Source of the DNA: Ectocarpus siliculosus
Taxonomy: Eukaryota; Sar; Phaeophyceae; Ectocarpales; Ectocarpaceae
Assembly (NCBI GenBank): GCA_000310025.1
Contig: FN649726.1
Location: 280,948-292,951 of the forward strand
DNA length: 12,004 nucleotides
Reading direction: 5' to 3'
This document shows, piece after piece, positions 1-8,900 of this stretch. Below the pieces are notes generated by a model, which saw nothing but the letters and a program-made list of their open reading frames with translations, ran no database searches and had not been told where the DNA came from. The stretch's first letter is position 1; every line of letters begins with the position of its first letter. The position numbers were made by a program, and so were the translations under genes.

Positions 1-8
1 CAAAACCG

Positions 9-36
9 CCCCCCCCCCCCCCCCCCCCCCCCCCCC
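9..36. repeat. C28 homopolymer (G28 on the minus strand)
   Basis: There are 28 consecutive C, starting ten bases beyond the proposed stop codon of the minus-strand gene. In that gene's transcript it would be a run of G in the 3' UTR, able to form a quadruplex. The length should be treated as approximate because homopolymers of this size are prone to sequencing and assembly error. Confidence 0.9.
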
Positions 37-45
37 GAGCCAGAG

Positions 46-3000
46 TCACAACTCGCCGGTGCTGCCAGCTCCCGTGGGCCCCTCCTGCCCGACGTAGCGA
101 GGGTCGTCAAAGACTGTCTTGGCACCGGCTCTAAACTCGACCTCGATCAGCCGGTCGCGAGGCGTCACGCCGTCCCGGGCGCGGTCCCCACCGCCGGCGG
201 GCTGGCCGCGGCCCCATTGCCACCGCCCGGTCGCCGCGGAAACCCGTAGGTTCTCGAGCGCCACGTCCGGGCAGGGGATCTTCTCCCCCACCGCCGTTTC
301 GCAGCAGTTCTCCGTCTGCCACTGCCGAACCGACCGGGAGTCTCGACACGCTTCGGCAACCTCGGGAGACAAGGAGCACCTGCAAGTGAGTTCAGTGAGT
401 CTTCAACATCATCAACATCATCAGTCTTCGAGTGAACCTTTGCGGCAGTCGCCTCGCGAGAGCAGTACAGTATGTACGGGCCCGCAGCTAAGAACAGAGG
501 CCCAATTTTTCACGAAAAAAAACAAAATATAGGGCTAAGAAAAATCCCGCAGCAGCGGTGCATCCTGTGTACACCACGCTCAACATAACAACTTGTGCTC
601 CACAGTGGTGATGAAATATTAAACTGAACCTCGACGCTATTTTGTCGTTTCTTACTTGCGGGCCCGTTTCTCTGTGCTCACTCTGGGACCGGCACGACGA
701 GAGCATGGCATGGTTGTTCTGGTCGGACTCTAAGCATGGATCGTGGTGGTCGTTTTTCTTGCTCGTGGGCTCGGAAGTGTCCGGCTTGGCATCACGAAAC
801 CATCCCAAAAGAGAAAAAACACAACCTCAAAAGGGTGTTACGTGTGGTGGACAAACGACTTGCACTTCGTTGTACTTCAAATTCGGCCATGAAAGTGCGC
901 AGACCTGAGGCAGGTTTCGCATATTCTGTCCTCGCCAGAAGTCCGACATTCTCGGCTCTCGTACTCCGCATCCTCGCACTCCGTGCAAGCCTCGCAAACT
1001 CGGTCCGACGCCTGCTGGCACTCGCCTATCTCACGCGTCCCGAAAGCGCACGGTGTGCAACCTTGCATTGTGGCATGTCGTGGATCATGAGGAGGGCGGG
1101 TGTCGGGTCGTAGAAAGCCCGGTAGAATTGCTGAAAGAAAGGCGAATTTTACGTCGAAAGGGAGTGTCGATAGGGAAAGAGGAGAGATGCAAAATACTTC
1201 GGGGTCGAAAAGGATATAGATGTAGATGAGGTTTGTGTTTTTTTTCCTTCTTGGCTGCTCACGACCCAGTGCACCTTCGCCTGGAATCCATTGGAAGTGA
1301 ATTATTTGCGTCATCACGACACCTTCCCTCTACTGGATGACCCCCTGCACAATGACAATGTCGCAGGAGAAACGTCACAGGCTGCGTGATGAAGGAAGTT
1401 ACTCACGGTGACAGTCGAGGCCGGTTTCGGCTGTGCACGGGGACAGGACGAAATGATCCCCTCCCGCGCAGGTCTCCGCACAGGTTGCACACACCGCGTC
1501 GTATACCTCCGTACAAGGCTCTGATCGATAGGTGCCGTTCCCGCAAGGCTGGCAATCTGCGCGAACACCGGACCAAAACAACCGTCGTTGGTAAATGTGA
1601 CGTGGCGGTATATTCTTACTTAGAATGAGGTTCGTGGTGGTTATTCGACGCGAAGGGTTAGCACGTAGGGAAAAAGCAATAATATTGGAGAAAGAGAGCT
1701 GGCGATGGGTTATGGCGGGGAATACAGTGTTGCTCTGGAGAAAGGAATTGATGGATTAGAATTTCTGTTTTTCTTTGTCGATCCAGCCAGTGCTACTGTA
1801 GGCAATGGCTATCTGTGGGAGTTCGTGCGAACGGAGCATATCGCATAGTTAGACGAAACTGCAAGTGGGTCGAACGTCATACAAATTGAGACTTACACGG
1901 AAAAACGATGATATTGAAAGCTGCTCAGTAGAGAGTATCCAGTGTGGACATCAGGTGATGTCATCACTTCCCAGAACAACCCAACAAAGGATTTGTCTAC
2001 CGCGGGGAGAAGCGCTTCTGAAACACGTTGACTAACTTGTTGACCAGGGAGACGGGGCTGCAATTTTTTTTCTAGTGATCAGATCGAGGGCGTAGGAATT
2101 CTTCAGGATGACTCCGGATGGTAGCCCCTATGTCAAGAAAGGTGATTCCGTGCGGAGATAGACACCGTAAAAGACGGGAAAAAAACGTCTATTGTCTGCA
2201 CAGCCAACGCGTCGAAGCACTGAGAACCCTCACGCCACGCGTACCTGGAAAGCTTTCCTCTAGGTCCACCACGGCGACCAAAGGGTTAGCCGCTGCGGAC
2301 AAATCCGTCACAAAGCTAGACGTGGCGTTGAGGACGAGAGACACGTTGTTGTTGGTCGCGCTCCTGATCGCCGCTCCTCCGGCATCGTCGTCCTCGAGCA
2401 GCACCCCGGCCGCGACGAGCATACTCCAGTCGCTGGGATACCCGCCGACGAATGCTTCGGCCGTGGTGGTGTTGGCTTCATCTTGGGGAGAAGTCCCATT
2501 CGTCGCATTGTAGGTCGTCACCGCCGCCTCCACGGCACACGGTTCGTCCAGGTGGAGCACGATCTCCCGTCGGCTGGCGCTATTGCTGCTCCCTTGTCTT
2601 CGGCCAAGCTCCGCCGAGGAGCAGAGCAAGGAGGACGCGTTTGATGGGGAGAGCCAGGTGCTGTTGGAGGACAAGGACAGGGATAGCGCCGAAGGGTGTA
2701 GAGTCGACAAGGCGTCGACCCCTTCGGAGAAGAAGAGAACCAGCTTTCGTTCCGTCCAACCCAGGGTGAATCGATCCAGAGTCGGTCTTCTCGTTTTTGG
2801 ACGACGGGACGCCCGCATCGTGCACGACGCACACACACAGAGCCAGGCCCCACGTTTTGGAGCGTAGAAAAACAGGATGGTGATGGCGTTTGGGGGGGGG
2901 GGGCAGGGCGACGGGGGTAAGTTCGGCGGCTGGATTCACTGTCGAGGTCAACACCAACATCGTGTACGCCTGGATAGCGCGTATTAGGTATAAAAGGGAG

Positions 3001-4138
3001 CTGTAGTGCAACAAGGGTTCGGGCGACGTTGCTGCACTTATGAGAAATCCAAAACATACCACATGTGTGTGTACAAACGTACAAACCTTGTGGTATCCTC
3101 CACCAACTCCAAAACCGAAGCCCCTTGGTGTCCCACCACCTGCGTTCCGTACACGGGCTCATTTCCGTCCCGATCGTCCAGCGCCACGAACGAGTCTCCC
3201 CTCAAGGTCAACCAAGTAAAGCTGGAATTGTGGCCCACATACGCCGCCTTCATCTCGTCGAGATCGGTCGGGTGTATCCTCACTGCCAGCGTCAACCCCG
3301 CATCCTTAGAGTCGGTCTCGCCCCAGCCCGGCTCTCCTTGGGTATTCCAAAGAGTTACGCCTGAGCCTTCGAGTCCGTTGACGTGCGTCCTCAGCGACAC
3401 CCCGGTCCAGTCTACATCGTCGGTAGCATTGGACATCGCTTCGCTGAAGGTTATGGCCAGGGTTCCTCTGTCCATGTCGAGAGAAAACGTTTCCAACTCT
3501 GGACCTACGCGTGACGGTAGCATGAGGTGTGACTCGTTACGCGGACCGACCATGCTATACCCAAACACAGACTGCAAACATCTACCAGTGGTACTTTTGT
3601 ACCACCGAGCGAAATCATCGTACCAATTCTCAGCACGTCACCAGTAGTACATGTAGTTGGCCTGCTTTCTTCAGAAACATGTGTCGACGATATCAAGATC
3701 CTTGTAATATACTGCAGCACCCAGGAAAGGACATACGTACGCATGTACAGGTATCACAGAAATTCACGGGTCGGTCCTAGCTACACACCAGTTTTCCAGA
3801 GTTTGGCTGGCCTTGCACAGGAATAAAGGATATTTTTCCATACAAGTCAACCACCTAAAGTAAGCTTAAGAAGACTGGGCACCTCCCACTCCATAGCTTC
3901 ATTTTCTGCTGTAGTCTTCCACAACACTAACCCCGACACGCACAGACAGGGCATGTGTATCTATCTTCCTCTCTCGGACCGCATGTGTAAACTATGGGCT
4001 GTAGACTTTTGTACAGACCTTGCACATGTCGTTGTTCTCCGCATGTACCTAAAAATCTTGGAATCCTGTGTACTTGCTTCGAACATGCTTACCGGCTGAC
4101 GCTGCCGCGAGAAGCAGAAGAAGGAACAACACCTGCAT
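46..4138 (-). CDS. Secreted modular surface protein with TNFR-like cysteine-rich repeats (six-exon model)
   Basis: Spliced model, 5' to 3' on the minus strand: 4138-4093, 3504-3087, 2789-2245, 1556-1407, 1061-905, 379-46. All junctions are GT-AG and all phases agree (1,2,1,1,2), giving about 549 residues and ending at TGA 48-46. Exon 1 encodes a clear signal peptide, MQVLFLLLLLAAASA. Residues 16-154 and 155-336 are two modules that each open with a P-x-L-x-x-F-x-L ... L-x-x-x-FSE pattern. They look like beta-sandwich modules of algal surface proteins. Residues 337-439 hold about 17 cysteines in TNFR/NGFR-like spacing (C-x2-C-x9-C-x7-C-x2-C). Residues 439-549 start cysteine-rich and then become Gly/Pro/Arg-rich. 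At least nine N-glycosylation sequons lie in the modules and the first cysteine-rich exon. No membrane span is visible, so it is either secreted or continues past the window through a weak donor at the stop. Ligand and role are unknown. The family label is by pattern only. Confidence 0.75.
380..904 (-). other. Intron 5 of the minus-strand surface-protein gene
   Basis: Donor CAG|GTCTGC at 904 and acceptor CTTGCAG|G at 380 fuse phase 2 to phase 2 (AG+G makes Arg) and join two cysteine-rich blocks. The 525 nt contain a short CATCAT run near 405-421. No other conserved-looking reading frame was found on either strand. Confidence 0.7.
1062..1406 (-). other. Intron 4 of the minus-strand gene, with two possible acceptors
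   Basis: The donor is CACC|GTGAGT. Two acceptors keep phase and frame. AAG|GT at 1062 makes the cysteine spacing continuous with a TNFR module (CHRCTPC). A much stronger pyrimidine-rich TTTCTTTCAG at 1140-1131 would add 23 residues, Pro/Arg-rich, between the two modules. The remaining intron sequence is A/T-rich on the coding strand and otherwise featureless. Confidence 0.6.
1557..2244 (-). other. Intron 3 of the minus-strand gene
   Basis: This 688-nt intron has donor CCAG|GTACGC and acceptor GCGCAG|AT. It separates the second beta-rich module from the first cysteine-rich module, with codon phase 1 on both sides. I found no convincing exon, repeat or RNA gene inside. It is AT-richer than the flanking exons, as expected of intron sequence here. 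Confidence 0.7.
2790..3086 (-). other. Intron 2 of the minus-strand gene
   Basis: This 297-nt intron has donor CAAG|GTTTGT and acceptor ACGAG|A, phase 2. It contains a 12-base G run at 2892-2903 (C on the coding strand). It separates the two related modules, so the module boundary coincides with an exon boundary. Confidence 0.65.
3505..4092 (-). other. Intron 1 of the minus-strand gene, downstream of the signal-peptide exon
   Basis: The donor GCCG|GTAAGC directly follows the signal peptide. The acceptor is CGCGTAG|GT at 3505, with a second in-frame acceptor, GTCCAG|AG, six bases further on (exon start 3498). The two choices differ by two residues. A GTAAC branch-site-like motif lies about 30 nt upstream. 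A third acceptor-like CAG at 3574-3572 is out of phase with the signal exon. No extra exon was seen. Confidence 0.65.
3588..3605. repeat. Short hairpin, 7-bp arms with a TTTT loop
   Basis: GTGGTAC and GTACCAC are perfect inverted repeats around TTTT, inside intron 1 of the minus-strand gene. No function is evident. It is not attached to any recognisable element. Confidence 0.7.
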
Positions 4139-4625
4139 GTCTCTTGACTTCGGACCCTATGGACATGTCGCAGCCCGCACGCCGATCCAATCTTGTTGTT
4201 GTTCTATCGCCGAGACCAAGCCGAGACCTGGAAAAACTCTCAACGAACACAGTCATGACAACACGAGTTATCCCGCACTACGGAATGGTACATGGTACAC
4301 AATATGCCACAATATTGATTGCCCTTGCAACATTCCAAGAAAGAAAAGGGAGAGAGAAGACAGAGTTGCGTACACACGCACCCACTTGCCGAAAGCCGTT
4401 ACACCGAAACGGCACAGACGGGATTTGCACCCATCGTATTTTGGATGTTTTTGGGAGATGTGCCCGTGAGTTCCACCGCGTCTCATTCTGTGCCCAGCTG
4501 CGGTGCTGGGTGCTGGGCGGTGTTGTTGTAGTAGGTTCGGCTGAGCGCTTGAACTGGGTTGCAGAAAAGCAGGCTACCCACCATTGCATTGCAAAGCCTG
4601 GCCTCTGGGTGGCCATCGGAGCACG
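4139..4625. promoter_or_regulatory. Divergent intergenic/promoter interval between the two start codons
   Basis: The 487 bp between the minus-strand ATG (4138-4136) and the plus-strand ATG (4626-4628) must hold both 5' leaders and both core promoters, unless a leader exon lies elsewhere. I see no convincing TATA box. The half near the plus gene has repeated GCTGGG motifs around 4503-4520 and a TTG-rich stretch. A tRNA-like element sits at 4411-4494. The head-to-head arrangement suggests a shared or bidirectional promoter, which is inference only. Confidence 0.5.
4411..4494 (-). other. tRNA-like element (degenerate, type II length) in the divergent promoter
   Basis: Read on the minus strand this is 84 nt. 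A perfect 7-bp acceptor stem (GGCACAG with CTGTGCC) closes it. A 4-bp D stem (TGAG/CTCA) encloses an 11-nt loop containing GCGG. A 5-bp T stem (ATGGG/CCCGT, one G-T pair) encloses the loop TGCAAAT, which keeps T54, C56, A57 and A58. GGTGCAAATCC matches a B box at 9 of 11 positions. The 32 nt between the D and T arms fit an anticodon arm plus a long variable arm in length but form no proper 5-bp anticodon stem. It is therefore more likely a tRNA pseudogene, a SINE head or a TFIIIC-binding site than a working tRNA. Confidence 0.45.
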
Positions 4626-5916
4626 ATGAATTTCTTTGGCAAGGGCAAGAAGGGAGGCAAAAAGAGGCAGCAGCCTGGTGTGCCTGAGCCCGCAATCGAC
4701 TTCAGCTCTCCGGACGCATTCAGCGAAGAGAACATGGCCAAGGTGACCAAGCTCGCAGGAATGTATTTCGTCTGCTATACACATAGGAGGTCCGCTCATT
4801 TCACGCTCTATCCATGTCTTCGTTGTACAAGCCCTAATAATTCGAACTTGTTGTAGAATCTGTGTTCTGTGCGGCAAACAGTTCGAAAACCGAAACACAC
4901 GTGTCCTGCTCCTTGTTCAACATTACAGCAGTAGCCTAGAGGTCCCTTTTATGGCGGGTTGGCGGGTTATACAGGGCGGGTGTCCTGTATTGTGCACGCG
5001 AAGTTGTATGCCATCGATCGAATAATCAACAAGTACATATGCATACTTTTGAATACTTCGACATTGTGCGGGTGTCCCGGTTTAGTGCGGATGTGATCGC
5101 GTCGCATGTACCAGCACTATATAGGGACACCATGCCCGGCAAACTCGCAAGCCGCGAACACGTACAATGATATGTAGAAGATTTTCTCTTGGGGAAAATC
5201 CGGGAGGTCTGGAAGCTACCGTCTTGGTCTTCGTTGCTGCAGATCAAGATGCGGGCATCGTTCGCGGCAACCATGTCAACGGGACTCGACTTGGAAAAAT
5301 AAAAATCCGTTGTTATGCGGATGGCCCGTAGTGTAGTCCAGAGCCGTCACCGCACCGTCTCCCGGATTTTCCCCACGAGATAACCTTTGATGTGTTCGCG
5401 GCTTGCGAGTTTGCCCGACATTCACAACCCTGATCACGTGTTGAAAAAAACGAAGGAACGCACCGCGGGAGGAAAAATGGAGAATTTCTTCTGCATAGCC
5501 CTCCCTGCCTGGCTCGTCAATCAAAAGTGCAGATGCGGCGACAGAATGGAAAAATGTTGGTGTTGTGGCGTATTCACATTTCAGAGTATGGAGGGTATAC
5601 CTTTTTTTGCGCCTAAAAAAGGTATACCTGGGGTAGGCTAGTGCGTCTGGTTTGAACGGTGATTCCCGTGCGGTCCAAACAACGAAACCTGGCTCGTCGT
5701 TCAGACGTTCACAAAAATGCAAATAGTAGAGTTTCGTGCAAGAGCAGTGCTCATGGGGCAGCATTGGTATGGTGTGCCAATGTATGCCGCCCGCTCTGTG
5801 TCTCGCGTGAAGCACAACTACGCCACTTTACACGAACGTGCGTGTGTCCACGCTCTGCCTCCATCCATCTCTTCCTCGCTTCCAGTTGGCTGACAGCAGT
5901 AAGTAGTATAGGTCAC

Positions 5917-5954
<38 letters not shown>

Positions 5955-8900
5955 TTCTTTCTCTCGCTTTCTCTCCCTCGGTATGTATGCCTGTCTCTGT
6001 TTCTCTCGCTAGCTCTCTTGTTCTCTCGCTGACAACGGATCCACGTGTTCAAGCTGCACGTAGGAAACAGCACAAGAAGATTGAAGGTCCCGTCGACCGC
6101 TTCCGTGTGTACTTCGAAGTTGAACCAACCGCATCATCTACCGCCTCACCCCCATTTTCTATGTGAATCGGCGAAAGGTTTTTGCTACTGCTGCACATGT
6201 GTTTTGTTTTTTTTCTCTTTCGCTCACTCCGTCTCTGTGTAAGCTCGGTGCCTGTGCGTGCCTCACAGCAGCGCCAACGAACCCCCCAACCCTTAGAATC
6301 TAACTGGATCGTACGGCTCTTTTCCCGTTTGCACCGGTCCCTGCCATCCACCTTTCACACGTGTCTCAGATGAGCGGTGTCGACACCGTCGCCTTTGACG
6401 AGAACGACCCTTCCCTCATGGCCGAGCTCGCCGAGCTAGGCTGGGGCGGCGACGACTCCGCCGGCGCCGCCGCCGGTGGCGGTGCGACGGTGGCAAGGCC
6501 ACCGGCCGGACATCGTCCCCGCCCCGATGCCGCTCCAGGCGGCGACGGAGGCTTAGGACCTTCCGCCGCACCCCGGCGGGAGGCGAGTGGGAACGATTTG
6601 CTGAGGTCGCTGGGGCTGAGCTTGAACTCTCTCGGCGATCAGGAGGTGATGTGGAAGTAGGATTAACAGCACCTCCTTGATTCCGAATTTTTGCGTGCAC
6701 GTTGAAGGTGGTCGGGTAAATTTTTGGCGGTCCGAGACATTGTTGTTGTTGTTGTTGTTGTCTTCACATTAAGAACCGTTCCGATCTCTCTCTACCCAGT
6801 ACCTTCATATGTCCGTACTGATCCAACACTTGACGCGGTCGATTCCCGTGGTCACAGCCTAACTTACCCTAAAAAGGTACACGAAAATAACTGGCCTCGA
6901 GGGGTCCGCAAGTCAATAGAAATCAATGACAGATATCCTGGAGTCCTCCGCTCCCTCTGCGCGCAATGCGAGGTAACAACTGAGACTAGGAGTCGGCATC
7001 ACGGGCCAGAGAGAAAGAGTTACACCCCCTTGGTTCAATCTTGGTACTTGACAGCGTAAGAAGAGCCAAGGCCATCTGACACAGAAAAAGAGAGAAATAA
7101 GAGAGAAAAAGAGAAAATATAGAAAACTAAAAGGAAACAGGAAGGAAAGAAAAAAGACATGCGAGCTATGGAAGCGTCCCGCTTGCGGCCACTACTGTCT
7201 GCGTTGTGGCCTGTCATGGTACGGGCATTGACTATATACAGTGCATCCTTGTGATGCCTCCGCTGCTTGCTGCTGCTGCTACTGCTTGTATCGTTACCAT
7301 CCTGGCGGGTAAACCGCAGCTAACCGAGGACGATCTTCAAGATGCGGATCTTCTGGGTGAGCTCGGGGAGGTCTCGGGGGGGGCGGAGTTCGATGCCGCC
7401 GCCCCCACCAACACCGCCGAGGGGGAAACGGGGGGCGAGTACGAGGACGACGATGACGACGAAGCGGTGGAACCGGACCGGGAGAGTGAAAGCGAGGTCG
7501 AAGAGGAGGACATGCTGGCACTGGGGGAACTCGAAGAGGTAAGGCGTTCGTCGTCGTTGTTGAGGCGTTTTTTTTTTATTTGTTTTTTTTTTTTTTCGGC
7601 GTCGCGATATTTTATGGTTGATGTGCACCGGTCATTCCCCCCCGTTCCTCCAGCAATCAAGAGCCCCTTATCTCTCCCCCCACCAAGTGGTAGTCGCGCA
7701 CACGCCGTGTGATAGTGTCCTGGAGTCGTCATGGAAGATTTTTCAGACCCTAAGAATGCGGTGGGGTAGATTGCGCAGGCGGGAAACTGTAATGTAGATT
7801 CTGGCTGCCATCGTCTGTGAAAGCGAGATTCCTACATAACCAAATCTACAAACGGAACGTAGTGCGTTTTTTTCATTAATCTTGTGGTCGGCGATGGTTT
7901 TATGAGCACGAAATTGCGTAAACACCCCCCCCCCCACCCACGTTTTGCTGCGTGCATGACTTTGTAATGTTTCCCGCATCTCCCCTCCTGCCGATCGAAC
8001 TCCGCCGCGGCATGTTTCAGGAGCCAATGGTACCTGCCAAGCCGGCACTCCCCCCCCGCCAGCCGGCCTCAACAACCGCCTCCTCCAGAGGCAGCGATGG
8101 CGGCGGCGGCGGCGGCGGCGGCGGGGCGGCGACGGGCGAGATGGCTCGACTGGAACAAGAGCTTGAGATCCTTCGGCACAGGGCTCTTGAGCTGAAGAAG
8201 GTCAGTGTTGTAGGCCCGACGCTGGGTGCGCAGCAAATCTTGGCCGGGGAAGCGGCGGGGATAGCGGGTGATGTTGCCACCCTCGTCGATATTTTTTTCG
8301 TCATGGATGCGCGCGAGCTCCGGGTGTTCAATTCGAGTCTCGAGCTGCCACGACATATTGAAACAGTAGCAGGTCGCCATGTCGCAAGTCGAGCCACGCA
8401 AGCACCCAGCCCTCGTGTTTCGGCAGACATGCGCAGTCTCTTTCGTCGTCGTCGTGGTCAAGGTTGGGACAAGCCCACTTGCGTGCCCCCCCCCCGCCCG
8501 TCCGCCTTTTAGGTTTCTGACTCTCCACCACAACCCACGCAAACCTATGTCCCGTGCTCACCCCCAACAACGACCCTCGCCATTTTTTTTTTTTTCGTTT
8601 TCATCAGGCCGGAGACCGCGCGGGAGCCCTCGAAGCCATGCGCGCCGCGAGGTCTGCGGACCACGAGCTGGCCGTGATGCGCACCCTTGAGACAGCCCGC
8701 AAGGTACAGATTTTTTGTTTCTTCACCCAAAAAACTAGGGGAAAAAAAAAACGTACAGCTGGTCGCGAAACAAACACACAACAAGGGCACGAGGCGAGGT
8801 GCCGTACAACCCCCGGCCAGCAACGTGACGTAGAGTATGCATTGCGTGGCCCCCCGCCATTCTTGCTGAGGCAGCCTTTCACCGAGTTCGATGTAGTTAG

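Larger units (their letters stand above)
4743..6369 (+). other. Intron 1 of the DM14 gene (1.6 kb)
   Basis: The proposed donor is GCCAAG|GTGACC and the acceptor GTCTCAG|ATG. It is the longest intron in the window. It holds an inverted pair of coding-like copies (5132-5415), a 14-bp hairpin (5594-5628) and a CT microsatellite (5917-5980). An alternative donor, AAT|GTATTT near 4763, would need a different acceptor phase and fits less well. Confidence 0.6.

Noticed and set aside
3572-3574. CAG acceptor giving a longer start for exon 2 of the surface-protein gene
   Set aside because: It opens in phase 0, which does not fit the phase 1 end of the signal-peptide exon. It would require an unseen extra exon.
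3006-3647. 213-residue plus-strand open frame
   Set aside because: It is the antisense shadow of exon 2 of the surface-protein gene, whose repeat pattern and splice phases support the minus strand.
4278-4898. 206-residue minus-strand open frame over the divergent promoter
   Set aside because: It is antisense to exon 1 of the DM14 gene and covers the tRNA-like element. Its composition is arbitrary and no motif is seen.
5116-5134. TATA-like CTATATAG just before the ATG of inverted copy A
   Set aside because: The downstream frame stops after 12 codons, so a working promoter for a gene here is not supported.
5276-5815. 179-residue minus-strand open frame in intron 1
   Set aside because: It overlaps the inverted pair and the hairpin, lacks any recognisable domain, and its frame is not the one shared by the two inverted copies.
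7337-7732. Ser-rich minus-strand open frame
   Set aside because: It mirrors the Asp/Glu codons of exon 3 of the DM14 gene and runs into a poly-T intron tract.
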